Source: Rhizobium phaseoli (lineage in GTDB: Bacteria > Pseudomonadota > Alphaproteobacteria > Rhizobiales > Rhizobiaceae). From it: a DNA stretch of 64,000 nt. A model generated the notes under the pieces. That model saw only the letters and a program-made list of their open reading frames with translations. It was not told where the DNA came from and ran no database searches. Made by a program: the position numbers and the translations under genes. Below, one piece after another: positions 25,136-34,700 of this stretch (position 1 is its first letter; every line of letters begins with the position of its first letter). The DNA is taken from positions 62,001-126,000 of the forward strand of contig NZ_WUFT01000010.1 in the NCBI RefSeq assembly GCF_010668805.1, given 5' to 3'.

Positions 25136-26113
25136 TCAGTTCGAGCCGTAGATGCCCGAGAAGATCTTCAGATCCTGGTCGGTATTCTTTAAAGCTTCAG
25201 CCGCCTTGATCGGCAGAATCTTGATGCTGTCGCGCGCCGGAAAACCTTCCGGCAGCTTCATGCCGTTGCGGGCCGGGATGTAGCCGAGCTTGAGAAAACC
25301 TTCCTGGCCCTTTTCGGAGAGCACGTAATCGACGAACTTCTTCGCGGCATCGGCATTTTTGGTGCTGGCGAGGATCCCGACCGGCTCGGTGACGGCCGAA
25401 ACGCCTTCGCTTGGGAAGACGAACTCGACCGGAGCACCCTTGGCCTTCTCGCGGATCGGCAGATAGTCGACGACCATGCCGTAAGCCTTTTCGCCCGAAG
25501 CGACCGACTTCAGCACGGCGCCGTTGCCGCCGGCCGCGATCGCGCCGTTTTCGGCAAGCGACTTGTAGAAATCCCAGCCGAGGCCCGGCACGGCGGCGAG
25601 TGTCTGGGCGTGGATCAGGGCCGCGCCAGAGGCAAGCGGGCTCGGCATGGTGACGAGGCCCTTGGCTTCCGGTTTGGTCAGATCCTTCCAGCTCGTCGGC
25701 TTCATCGCCGCCGAAGTGTTGTACATGATGCCGGTCGTGATGAGCTTGGTCGAGTAATAATAGCCGTCGGCGTCATAGAGGGCGGCGTCGTACTGCGCGG
25801 CTTCCGGCGACCTGTAGGCGAGCAGCTTGCCGTCTTCCTTCAGGCGCTCGAGCGTCACCACATCGGCGATCAGGAGAATGTCGGCAACCGGGTTGCCGGC
25901 CTGGATCTCGGCCTGGAGTTTGGCCATGATCTTCGGCGTGCCGTCGCGCACCCAGTCAACCTTGATATCGGGATTGGCGGCCATGAAGCCATCGACCGTC
26001 GCCTGTGCATCTTCGTTCGGCTGGCTGGTATAGAGAACGAGGTTTGCGGCCGAAGCCGGAATGGCAAGCAAGCTCGCGGCGACAAGGGCTGCGGCGGAAA
26101 CGATCGTTTTCAT
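25136..26113 (-). CDS. Extracellular solute-binding protein of a ferric-type ABC importer
   Basis: A 325-residue periplasmic receptor with signal peptide MKTIVSAAALVAASLLAIPASA. It begins NLVLYTSQPNEDAQATVDGF, typical of the FbpA/AfuA/IdiA cluster. A C-terminal YIPARNGMKLPEGF segment is also typical. The paired tyrosines that bind iron in Neisseria FbpA are not obvious at the usual place (DYLPIREK has one Tyr); a YYYS triplet occurs earlier. Fe3+, another anion-coordinated metal, a phosphonate or a hexose phosphate are all possible. It is the first gene of the operon, with an inverted repeat at 26136 upstream. Confidence 0.85.
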   Translation of the reverse strand: MKTIVSAAALVAASLLAIPASAANLVLYTSQPNEDAQATVDGFMAANPDIKVDWVRDGTPKIMAKLQAEIQAGNPVADILLIADVVTLERLKEDGKLLAYRSPEAAQYDAALYDADGYYYSTKLITTGIMYNTSAAMKPTSWKDLTKPEAKGLVTMPSPLASGAALIHAQTLAAVPGLGWDFYKSLAENGAIAAGGNGAVLKSVASGEKAYGMVVDYLPIREKAKGAPVEFVFPSEGVSAVTEPVGILASTKNADAAKKFVDYVLSEKGQEGFLKLGYIPARNGMKLPEGFPARDSIKILPIKAAEALKNTDQDLKIFSGIYGSN

Positions 26114-26135
26114 GGGAGGGTCCTCGGGATTGCGT

Positions 26136-26157
26136 CACCCCTCCCATATTAGGGGTG
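26136..26157. promoter_or_regulatory. Inverted repeat upstream of the ABC importer operon
   Basis: CACCCCT-N8-AGGGGTG lies 22 bp before the start of the solute-binding gene. It may be an operator or a 5' UTR hairpin; no known regulator motif is matched. Confidence 0.45.
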
Positions 26158-26393
26158 GTTGACAGAGATGTGACAGAGCACCACCACTGCCGAGGCCGCT
26201 GGCGACCATTTCGCAAAGCCGGTCGATTATGCCTGAATCTTTGAGAAGCCGGCCGTTGATCATCCTCGCTGGGGAGGAATTGAAAGCGTAAGCTCAAGCG
26301 GGTTGAGCGCTTCACGCAGGCGTGAACGCCCTGCCATTGCCATCGGACCGTTTTGCGGTACGTCAATCATTTTTCGATGAAGGAGGAGTTTCA

Positions 26394-27452
26394 ATGGAAT
26401 ATCGTTCGCTCGGCCGTTCCGGCCTGAAGATCTCAACATTGACCATGGGCACGATGACCTTCGGCGGCGTCGGATGGGCCAAGACCGTCGGCGACCTCGG
26501 CGTCTCCGAGGCGCGCAGGATGATCGATATCTGCATCGATGCCGGCATCAACCTGATCGACACCGCCAATGCCTATTCCAACGGCGAATGCGAAAACATC
26601 ATCGGCGACGTGCTCTCCGGCAAGCGTCCGCAAGGCGTGCTGCTTGCCACCAAGGCCCGTTTCGGCATGGGTGACGGCCCGAACGACCAGGGACTGTCGC
26701 GCTACCACCTGATCCGGGAATGCGAAGCGAGCCTCAAACGCCTGAAGACCGATGTCATCGACCTCTACCAGGTGCATGAATGGGACGGCCAAACGCCGCT
26801 CGAGGAGACGATGGAAGCCCTCCACACGCTGATCAAGCAGGGCAAGGTGCGTTACGTCGGCTGCTCAAACTATTCCGGCTGGCACATCATGAAGGCGCTT
26901 GGCATCGCCAACGAGCACCGCTACCAGCGCTTCGTCAGCCAGCAGATCCACTATACGCTGGAAGCCCGCGACGCCGAATACGAGCTGCTGCCGATTTCGA
27001 TCGATCAGGGCCTCGGCGTGCTGGTCTGGAGCCCGCTGGCCGGCGGCCTGCTCTCCGGCAAACACCGCCGCAACCAGGCCGCTCCCGAAGGCACGCGCCA
27101 GTTCGCCGGCTGGACCGAACCGCCGATCCGCGACGAAAACCGCCTCTGGAACATCGTCGAGACGCTGGTCGCGATCGGCGAGGAACGTGGCGTCTCGGCC
27201 GCCCAGGTGGCGCTCGCATGGCTGATCGGCCGCAAGGCGGTGACCTCGGTCATCATCGGCGGCCGCACCGACGCACAGTTCCGCGACAACATCGCCGCCG
27301 CCGAGCTGATGCTGACGGACGAGGAGCGCAAGCGCCTCGACGCCGTCAGCCTGCCGCCGGTGATCTATCCCTATTGGCATCAGCTGAACACGGTGAGCGA
27401 CCGGCTTGGTGAAGCCGATCTCGAGCTGTTCCGCCCGCATCTCCAGCAGTAG
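26394..27452 (+). CDS. Aldo/keto reductase
   Basis: A 352-residue AKR with the TIM-barrel pattern. The start is MEYRSLGRSGLKISTLTMGTMTFGG. The catalytic tetrad can be placed as Asp in LIDTANAYSNG, Tyr in NAYSNGE, Lys in VLLATKARFG and His in YQVHEWDG. The NADPH-binding end is ITSVIIGGR-like TSVIIGGRTDAQFRDN. It resembles the YajO/general-stress AKR12-type sequences. ATG 26394 follows a perfect AAGGAGGAG site. It is monocistronic and divergent from the ABC importer. The physiological substrate is unknown. Confidence 0.9.
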   Translation: MEYRSLGRSGLKISTLTMGTMTFGGVGWAKTVGDLGVSEARRMIDICIDAGINLIDTANAYSNGECENIIGDVLSGKRPQGVLLATKARFGMGDGPNDQGLSRYHLIRECEASLKRLKTDVIDLYQVHEWDGQTPLEETMEALHTLIKQGKVRYVGCSNYSGWHIMKALGIANEHRYQRFVSQQIHYTLEARDAEYELLPISIDQGLGVLVWSPLAGGLLSGKHRRNQAAPEGTRQFAGWTEPPIRDENRLWNIVETLVAIGEERGVSAAQVALAWLIGRKAVTSVIIGGRTDAQFRDNIAAAELMLTDEERKRLDAVSLPPVIYPYWHQLNTVSDRLGEADLELFRPHLQQ

Positions 27453-27784
27453 GCGATCATGACGGCGCCGTGGCCGACCGCGTCGGCTACGGCAAGAGCG
27501 AGACGGCGAACGAAGGCTGGACGACGATCTTCTGATTGGCGCTGGCTGGCTTGCTCCCTCTTCTCCCCAGCGGAGAGAAGGTGGCCCGAAGGGTCGGACG
27601 AGGGGGCCACACGGCACGCCTTGGCTTGCCTTCGCTGACGCTCGGCGCATTCGCGGCGTTCGCCGCTCACCCCCTCATCTTCCTGCCGGCATCGACCGGG
27701 GTCGAGCCACGGGTCTCGACCCGTCCTTCGGACCCCCGCTGGGGAGAAGGGACTTGTGGCAGCGTCTCGCCCTACCTAGAACAA
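27453..27784. repeat. Repeat-rich intergenic region (family E)
   Basis: Modules CTTCTCCCCAGCGGAGAGAAGG and, inverted, CCCCGCTGGGGAGAAGG frame GTGGCCCGAAGGGTCGGACGAGGGGG and CCCCCTCATCTTCC. This is a long imperfect palindrome of a type common between rhizobial genes. No supported gene is present; a short open tail near 27460-27535 has no start. Confidence 0.6.
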
Positions 27785-29005
27785 TCACCCGCCGATCTCG
27801 GCCGAGATCAGCGCCCCCAGGCGGCCGATGCCGTCCTCGATCATCTGCTCGTTGGCGCAGGAGAAGCTGACGCGGAAAGTGTTGGCGCCGGAACCGTCGG
27901 CGAAGAAGGCCTTGCCGGGCACGAAGGCCACCTTTGCGGTTTCGAGCGATTTCGCCAAGAGCTTGGCCCCGTCCATGCCTTCCGGCAGCGTGATCCAGAT
28001 GAACATGCCGCCTTCCGGCTTCGTCCAGCTCGTGCCTTCAGGCATATAATTTTCGAGCGCTGCCAGCATGCAGTCGCGACGATTCATGTAGGCGGACTTG
28101 ATCTTCGCGACCTGGGCCTCAAAGCCCCGCTCGGCGACATCTGATATCGCCATCTGGTTGATCGTTGAGGAATGCAGGTCGGCGGCTTGCTTCATCAGCA
28201 CCAGCTTACGGATAACAGGCGCATTGGCGACGATGAAGCCGACACGAAGGCCGGGCGCCAGCGTCTTCGAGAAGCTGCCGCAGTAGATCGTGCGCGTATC
28301 GTTGATGTGGCCCTTTTCGGCGATCTCGAGCGCCAGGATCGGCGGGATCGGGTCGCCGTCGTAACGCAGCGACTGATAGGCCGCGTCTTCGATGAGGGCG
28401 ATGTCGAGCTCTTCGGCCAGCGCCAAAACCTTCCGGCGGCCATCGAGATCGACCGTTTCGCCGGTCGGATTGGAGAAGTCGGCGGAGAGATAGGCGAATT
28501 TCACCTTGCCGCCGGCTGCCGCTGCCGCCGCACGGTAGGAGTCCGGCGTCCGGTTGCCGTTCGGCGTCAGCTGGTCGTAGGCCGGCTCATAGGCGTTGAA
28601 GGCCTGCAGTGCGCCGAGATAGGTCGGCCGGGTCACCAGCGCGGTATCGTTCGGCGACAGGAACAGCTTTCCGAGATAATCGAGACCTTGCTGCGAGCCG
28701 GAGACGATAAAGACATTGTCGAGTTCGCAGGGGATGCCGAGATCGGCCATCTGCCGGACCAGCCATTCGCGCAGCGGCTTATAGCCTTCGCTGACCGAAT
28801 ATTGCAGCGCCGAAATGACGCCAGCGCCGTCGAAGATATCGGCATAGGCCCGCTTGAATTCCTGATCGGGAAACAGCGCCGGATCCGGAATGCCGCCGGC
28901 AAAGGAAATGATATCGGGCCGGTCGAGAAGCTTCAGGAGTTCGCGGATCTCGGATGCGCGCATGCGCGACGAGCGCGACGCAAACATGGTGTCCCAGTTC
29001 AGCAT
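27785..29005 (-). CDS. PLP-dependent aminotransferase (class I/II, 2-aminoadipate/LysN-like)
   Basis: A 406-residue fold-type I aminotransferase. The PLP lysine is in YCGSFSKTLAPGLRVGF; other landmarks are ISFAGGIPDPALFP, VSGSQQGLDYLGKLF, YLSADFSNPTGETV and the Arg in NTFRVSFSC that binds the substrate carboxylate. The start region DTMFASRSSRMRASEIRELLKL fits the LysN/Aro8-like group, lacking the GntR domain of MocR regulators. The amino donor and acceptor are undetermined. A 9-bp inverted repeat sits in its leader (29027-29052). It faces away from the branched-chain aminotransferase gene. Confidence 0.9.
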   Translation of the reverse strand: MLNWDTMFASRSSRMRASEIRELLKLLDRPDIISFAGGIPDPALFPDQEFKRAYADIFDGAGVISALQYSVSEGYKPLREWLVRQMADLGIPCELDNVFIVSGSQQGLDYLGKLFLSPNDTALVTRPTYLGALQAFNAYEPAYDQLTPNGNRTPDSYRAAAAAAGGKVKFAYLSADFSNPTGETVDLDGRRKVLALAEELDIALIEDAAYQSLRYDGDPIPPILALEIAEKGHINDTRTIYCGSFSKTLAPGLRVGFIVANAPVIRKLVLMKQAADLHSSTINQMAISDVAERGFEAQVAKIKSAYMNRRDCMLAALENYMPEGTSWTKPEGGMFIWITLPEGMDGAKLLAKSLETAKVAFVPGKAFFADGSGANTFRVSFSCANEQMIEDGIGRLGALISAEIGG

Positions 29006-29026
29006 GGGGTTTCCTCGTATTTTCTA

Positions 29027-29052
29027 TTCCCGGCAGAAGACCATGCCGGGAA
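29027..29052 (-). promoter_or_regulatory. Hairpin or operator in the aminotransferase leader
   Basis: TTCCCGGCA-N8-TGCCGGGAA gives a 9-bp perfect stem 22 bp before the start at 29005. It may be a regulator site or RNA hairpin. The rest of 29053-29322 shows no gene; a smaller inverted motif GTCATGGTGACATG lies at about 29084-29097. Confidence 0.55.
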
Positions 29053-29322
29053 ATTTATGTCAATAATACTGACCTATTTTCTTGTCATGGTGACATGTTG
29101 GAATCTTATATTCAAATGCCTTTGGACGGTCGGGATTTCACTTGATGTAACCGCCATCCGACATCGAAGGCGCCCGGTTGCGAATTTGCTGCTCGACGTC
29201 AGCCACTTCAAGCGATTATTCCTCTAATCAAAGTCGAAACCGGCTGATTCACACCCTTCCAAGACCAGCTCGGCGACGGTAGTGTCGCCGCCATTATTCA
29301 ATTTACTATCAAGGTGCCAGAA

Positions 29323-30423
29323 ATGACCGTGACGTCAGCCTCTCCTGAAATCAAAATCGAACTCCACAAGTCTCCCGTCTCGGACGCCGATCGCATTCAG
29401 GCACTCGAGACCCCCGGCTTCGGCAAGCTCTTCACAGATCATATGGTCCTGGCACGATGGACTGCCGAGAAGGGCTGGTACGATGCAAAGGTTACGCCGA
29501 GGCGACCCCTGGAGCTCGATCCTGCGAGCGCCGTGCTGCACTACGCTCAGGAAATCTTCGAGGGCATGAAAGCCTACAAGGCGGACGATGGCCGGATTCT
29601 GCTCTTTCGGCCTGAAGAGAACGCACGCCGCTTCGCGCAGTCGGCGACCCGCATGGCGATGCCTCCCGTGCCCGAAGACCTCTTCCTGAAGGCGGTCGAA
29701 GAACTGGTCCGTGTCGACAAGGCCTGGATTCCGTCCGGCGACGCCAGCCTGTATCTTCGCCCCTTCATGTTCGCCAACGAGGCGTTTCTCGGCGTTCGTC
29801 CGGCTCAGGAATATGTCTTCTGCATCATCGCCTCTCCGGTCGGCGCCTACTTCAAGGGCGGCGCAAAGGCGGTTTCCCTTTGGGTCGAGACCGAATACAC
29901 CCGTGCAGCCGCCGGCGGCACGGGTGCAGCAAAATGCGGCGGAAACTACGCAGCCAGCCTCGTGGCGCAAGCCGAGGCGACCAAAAAGGGTTGCGATCAG
30001 GTGGTCTTCCTGGACGCCGCAGAGCATCGCTGGGTCGAAGAACTCGGCGGCATGAACGTCTTCTTCGTGATGAACGATGGATCTGTGGTGACCCCGCCCC
30101 TTGGCGGCACGATCCTGCCGGGCATCACCCGGGCTTCCGTGATCGTGCTCGCCGAAGAAAGGGGTTTGCGCGTCGAGCAGCGCCCCTACTCGTTCGCGGA
30201 ATGGCAAGACGACGCTGCCAGTGGCAGGCTCGTCGAAGCGTTCGCTTGCGGCACTGCCGCAGTCCTGGCGGGCATCGGCCTGGTTCGACATGCCGGCGGT
30301 GAGTTTCCAGTCGGAGACGGACAGACCGGCAAATTGACCGGTGAACTGCGCCAACAGCTCGTCAGTCTGCAGAAGGGCGTAACGAACGATGAGCACGGCT
30401 GGACGCGCCTCATCCCGACCTGA
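29323..30423 (+). CDS. ilvE: Branched-chain amino acid aminotransferase
   Basis: A 366-residue fold-type IV PLP enzyme of the long (eukaryote-like) BCAT group. Landmarks are the conserved start MVLARWTAEKGWYDAKV, LHYAQEIFEGMKAYK, the PLP Lys in AAKCGGNYAASLVAQ, WVEELGGMNVFFV and LPGITRASVIVLA. It moves the amino group of Val, Leu or Ile to 2-oxoglutarate, the last step of their synthesis. ATG 29323 is preferred over GTG 29314 because AAGG then sits at normal distance. ilvC lies 3 kb away on the other strand. Monocistronic. Confidence 0.92.
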   Translation: MTVTSASPEIKIELHKSPVSDADRIQALETPGFGKLFTDHMVLARWTAEKGWYDAKVTPRRPLELDPASAVLHYAQEIFEGMKAYKADDGRILLFRPEENARRFAQSATRMAMPPVPEDLFLKAVEELVRVDKAWIPSGDASLYLRPFMFANEAFLGVRPAQEYVFCIIASPVGAYFKGGAKAVSLWVETEYTRAAAGGTGAAKCGGNYAASLVAQAEATKKGCDQVVFLDAAEHRWVEELGGMNVFFVMNDGSVVTPPLGGTILPGITRASVIVLAEERGLRVEQRPYSFAEWQDDAASGRLVEAFACGTAAVLAGIGLVRHAGGEFPVGDGQTGKLTGELRQQLVSLQKGVTNDEHGWTRLIPT

Positions 30424-30760
30424 ACTTCGGACGTTCCACGCGAACGGCGGCGTCAACACCGACAGAGTGGGCGCCGCTCTCCGTCGCCCGCAAAGCCGTC
30501 GGGCTGGAGATATATTCCGTCCTCGCCGGAGCGATCAATGTATCGTACCGACGATCGTGCAGCTCGAGATTACCACCATGATGCGGATCGACGCCGATTT
30601 TAAGGATTTCGAACGGGGCGTCTATATCGACAAAAAAAGACTGACCTTGATGTGACCCAAGTGTTCGACGGCGGCGAGCAACGCTTCTATCATAAAGTGG
30701 GAAATGGTAATCTGGCATCGGGGACGCCGAAACCGGCATGGACGGACGGCACTGAATTCA
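30424..30760. other. Intergenic region before parDE
   Basis: I see no gene with a good start and no strong palindrome. Composition is mixed, with an AAAAAAAG run at about 30631. The parDE promoter and any ParD operator should lie in the last 100 bp. Confidence 0.4.
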
Positions 30761-31009
30761 ATGGCGAAAATGACGATCTCCCTTCCGGATAATCTGGCGG
30801 ACTACGTCGCACGCCGTGTCGCAAGCGGCAGATATAGCAGTGCCGGCGCATATCTGGCGGAACTCGTCTTGAAGGATCAGAACCACCGCAAGCTCGATGA
30901 CGAAGAAGTGCGCGATATTCTGAGGCTGGCTGAGGAAAGCGGCATCAGCGACCGGCGCATTGCCGATATTCTGCTGGAAACGAAGGCGAAGCTGCGTGAC
31001 CACCTATAG
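30761..31009 (+). CDS. parD: ParD-family antitoxin
   Basis: An 82-residue CC2985-type ParD. The N-terminal ribbon-helix-helix MAKMTISLPDNLADYVARRVASGRYSSAGAYLAELV binds the operator. The acidic C-terminal helix (DDEEVRDILRLAEESG and beyond) should wrap and neutralise the toxin. ATG 30761 starts the domain. The toxin gene overlaps its end by 14 bp, so translation is coupled and the antitoxin is made first. Autoregulation by the ParDE complex is the family norm. Confidence 0.9.
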   Translation: MAKMTISLPDNLADYVARRVASGRYSSAGAYLAELVLKDQNHRKLDDEEVRDILRLAEESGISDRRIADILLETKAKLRDHL

Positions 31010-31328
31010 GCTGACCCGAACCGCAGACGCCGTGTTGTCGGGCATCGACGAATATGCCAGTCTGCATTTCGGCGAGGCGCAGGCGGATGCCTATCTTCTC
31101 GACTGGGACAGGATTTTCGTGCTTCTTTCGCGCGTCCCCGCCATGGGAGATGAATGCGACGAACTCGGCGCCGGCCTTCGCCGCCTCCTCCACATGCGCC
31201 ATGTCGCCTTCTACCGCGAAATACCGGACGGCATCCTCGTCGTCGACATTATCGGCGCCGACCGGCTTCCCGAAAGGCACCTTCAATCCAACCGACGCTC
31301 GCCAACGGCCGACCCGCATGCCTCGTGA
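30996..31328 (+). CDS. parE: ParE-family toxin
   Basis: A 110-residue RelE/ParE-superfamily toxin. The pattern YRLTRTADAVLSGIDEYASLHFGEAQADAYL, then LHMRHVAFYREIPDGILVVDIIG, matches ParE, whose known members poison DNA gyrase. GTG 30996 lies inside the parD end, 14 bp before its stop; no ATG is available at the domain start. The tail after IIGADRLPERH is longer than the family norm by about 20 residues, and it overlaps the start of the methyltransferase gene by 11 bp. Confidence 0.87.
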   Translation: MTTYRLTRTADAVLSGIDEYASLHFGEAQADAYLLDWDRIFVLLSRVPAMGDECDELGAGLRRLLHMRHVAFYREIPDGILVVDIIGADRLPERHLQSNRRSPTADPHAS

Positions 31329-31905
31329 CACGACCTCCGTTTTTTACGAGGAACACGCCGAGACATACGCCAACCGGGCGCGCAGCCTGCCGAAGCAGCA
31401 GCTCGATGCCTTCCTCGCCGGCATTGCACCGGGTGGCGCAATCCTCGAACTCGGCTGCGGTGGCGGCCAGGACAGCGCCTATATGCTCTCGCAAGGTTTC
31501 GACGTGACCCCGACAGACGGTTCGGCCGAACTTGCAAGACAGGCGGAAGTGCGGATCGGCCAGCCGGTCAGGATCATGCTGTTTCAGGAACTCGACGCCG
31601 AATGCGCCTTCGACGGCGTCTGGGCGCATGCGAGTCTGCTCCATGTTCCGAGGTCTGAACTGCCCGATATCTTCGCCCGCATCCACCGCGCGCTCAAAAC
31701 CGGCGGCCTTCTTCACGCAAATTTCAAGGCGGGAGAAGCGGAAGGCCATGACGGCTTCGGGCGCTACTACAACTATCCCTCACGCGAATGGCTGTCGGCG
31801 CTTCTGACGAAGGACGGTTGGCGCAACCTCGCCATCACCGAACACGACGGCGGCGGCTATGACGGCAAGCCGACCCGCTGGCTGACGATCAGCGCGGAGC
31901 GGTAG
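31318..31905 (+). CDS. Class I SAM-dependent methyltransferase overlapping parE
   Basis: A 195-residue methyltransferase with motif I AILELGCGGGQDSAYMLSQG (about residues 39-58), acidic FDVTPTDGSAELARQAE, then FDGVWAHASLLHVPRSEL and LKTGGLLHANFKAGEAEG. It is of the TehB/Methyltransf_25 small-molecule type. ATG 31318 overlaps the parE frame by 11 bp, placing it in the same transcript as the toxin-antitoxin pair. The substrate is unknown. It could be a passenger or a functional third component. Confidence 0.87.
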   Translation: MPRDTTSVFYEEHAETYANRARSLPKQQLDAFLAGIAPGGAILELGCGGGQDSAYMLSQGFDVTPTDGSAELARQAEVRIGQPVRIMLFQELDAECAFDGVWAHASLLHVPRSELPDIFARIHRALKTGGLLHANFKAGEAEGHDGFGRYYNYPSREWLSALLTKDGWRNLAITEHDGGGYDGKPTRWLTISAER

Positions 31906-32084
31906 AGGTCGGAGCTTTCGACCCGGCCTTTGTTTCCGGCAGTCTGGAAATTGCCTGAGGCGCGTTGACAACATCAACTTTTGATCAAAACTGCTTCATA
32001 ACCGTCAACCGGAAAGCCTATAGTTGTGCAAATAGCAGAGAACCTCCAAGTGGCAGTCGACATGCTCTTTAAGGAGAATGTAAC

Positions 32085-32312
32085 GTGGCCCGAACTGATC
32101 AAACAAATAAGGATTATGTCGGAGGGGACATTTTCACCGCTGAAAAGATTGCGCTTTCACATCAAGGCTGGCGGCGGCGGTGCAACTATTGGATCAACCA
32201 CGATCGTGACTGCAAGAAGCACGCGATAGGGCATATCAAACACCATGGACCGAATTCGCTTATTGCGATAGTCGGCGAAAAACTCGTCGTTACAAGCCCA
32301 TCGACTGCATAG
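32085..32312 (+). CDS. Small hypothetical protein, 75 residues
   Basis: GTG at 32085 is preceded by AAGGAG with 8-base spacing, a good ribosome-binding site, and the frame runs 75 codons to TAG. The product is basic with several His/Cys/Trp residues (GWRRRCNYWINHDRDCKKHAIGH) and no signal or membrane segment. I do not recognise it. The DNA is more AT-rich than the core genes, and it sits in a patch with parDE and a broken gene, so transfer is likely. Confidence 0.45.
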   Translation: MARTDQTNKDYVGGDIFTAEKIALSHQGWRRRCNYWINHDRDCKKHAIGHIKHHGPNSLIAIVGEKLVVTSPSTA

Positions 32313-32360
32313 TTGATTTATCCATTCGAAGCCTTTCTACCAGATTGCCGAGAGACCGAA

Positions 32361-32714
32361 ATGAGCGAAGATATAGAGACCGTTACACTATGGCGACCAG
32401 TTGGGCCTGAGGAACTGGCGCTCATTCATGAGCTTGGCATGCGCGGTTTTCCCCCTCGCTTGCCCGACCAACCGATTTTTTATCCCGTGCTTTCAGAAGA
32501 CTATGCAGTGAGGATAGCCCGGGACTGGAATGTACCGAGGAGCGGATCAGGTTTTGTGACCAGGTTTGAAGTCAAAAAAGATTATCTCGATGGCCATTCA
32601 GTTCAGGAAGCGGGCGGTCGGGCGCACCTCGAATATTGGATACCCGCAGAGGAAATGGACCAGTTTAATGCGGCCATAGTCGGAATTATCGACGTAACAA
32701 AAACCTTCCCGTGA
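32361..32714 (+). CDS. Conserved protein often annotated ADP-ribosylation/crystallin J1
   Basis: A 117-residue soluble protein with the recognisable pattern TVTLWRPVGPEELALI, FPPRLPDQPIFYPVLSEDYAVRIARDWN, YVTRF-like GFVTRFEVKKDYLD and EYWIPAEEMDQFN. This widespread family is often labelled ADP-ribosylation/crystallin J1 in databases, but no ADP-ribosyl transferase or hydrolase motif is visible, so I make no functional claim. ATG 32361 begins the conserved part. It follows the 75-residue gene by 48 bp in the same orientation. Confidence 0.7.
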   Translation: MSEDIETVTLWRPVGPEELALIHELGMRGFPPRLPDQPIFYPVLSEDYAVRIARDWNVPRSGSGFVTRFEVKKDYLDGHSVQEAGGRAHLEYWIPAEEMDQFNAAIVGIIDVTKTFP

Positions 32715-32774
32715 TCTTGCCGCGCTCGATTCACAAGATGACACGTTGAGATGGCACCGTCAGATCCGAGATTA

Positions 32775-33548
32775 TCACTCCAGCGTTTCAACGCGAGAAG
32801 GCAAACGCCGCAACTCTCCGATTTCGTCGAGCAGGCGATCGATGATCCAATGCCGCTGCGGCGGCATCGCATCTATCAGCGCGATAAATGCATTTTCAAC
32901 GATATCGCCCTTGATCCATTCAAGGACGAGATGACGATCTGCCGATGCAACGTCCCCCCAGAAGTCGCTGCCCCCTGTAGAGGCTTTTGAGATCAGCGCC
33001 GGCGAGTTGCAAAAGGGCGTTCGGCGTCGGCTGCTTCAGCCACAGATCAAGGCATGCCCGGAACTGAAGATCGAGCTTCGCCATGGCGACTATCCAAACC
33101 CAGGCCGATGCATCAAAATCGGGATCCTGCAACCTTTTATAGGTCCAGGCCGAGTAGAAGAAATTCGCGATTGCCGTCCGCTCCGCTATCGGCCATTGCT
33201 GCCAGTCGCACAATAGAAGCTTGGAAGCGATGATGGGCGGCTCGAAACCGAATGCGGACGCGCCGAGGACAGCGCAGTGGAGAATACGCGGCAGGAGTGC
33301 CTGAAGTCGTCGACCGAGCCGATCGTCGTTATCGCACCTGCCGCATATGGGCCTAGCACCGCCGCATCGATCTCCCGCAAAGGCGCCGATTTTAGTCCAG
33401 TGAGGATTTTCTCGGCATCGCGGAGCGGTGAGGCGTCCAGCGAAGATGGGAACGGATATTCGAAGAATGTGGGATAGAGGGTCTTAAGACTATCTTCCAG
33501 GTCCTGCCTTGCCGACAGCACAATCGTTTCAAACACGTCAGATCCCAT
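32775..33548 (-). pseudogene. Conserved protein of unknown function disrupted by two opposite frameshifts
   Basis: Three open segments join into one 258-codon gene. The first (33548 to about 33297) begins MGSDVFETIVLSARQDLED and ends VDDFRH. A missing base near 33296 shifts to a second frame reading LPRILHCAVLGASAFGFEPP, then LLCDWQQWPIAERTAIANFF, to LKSLYRG. An extra C in the run 32971-32975 restores the original frame, SDFWGDVASADRHLVLEWI, to a stop at 32775. The VDDFKHFLPRIL pattern is known in a conserved family of unknown function. Either a real pseudogene or two sequencing errors, one in a homopolymer. Confidence 0.75.
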
Positions 33549-33576
33549 ATGGCAGCTTCGATAACGGACCAATAGC

Positions 33577-33609
33577 AAAAGAGGCCGGAGCTTTCACTCC
33601 GGCCTCTTA
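33577..33609 (-). terminator. ilvC terminator
   Basis: On the minus strand AGAGGCCGGAG pairs with CTCCGGCCTCT around a 6-nt loop and is followed by TTTT, 22 bp after the ilvC stop. Confidence 0.85.
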
Positions 33610-33630
33610 TGTTTATTTTATCGGAACCGC

Positions 33631-34686
<1,056 letters not shown>

Positions 34687-34700
34687 TCATTAAGGCGAAA

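Noticed and set aside
27453..27535. Short tail peptide ending ETANEGWTTIF after the aldo/keto reductase
   Set aside because: No start codon, no upstream body and no certain homologue; possibly a decayed gene end, but not supportable.
32026..32229. 67-codon frame overlapping the 75-codon gene
   Set aside because: No ribosome site; the AAGGAG fits the GTG at 32085 better.
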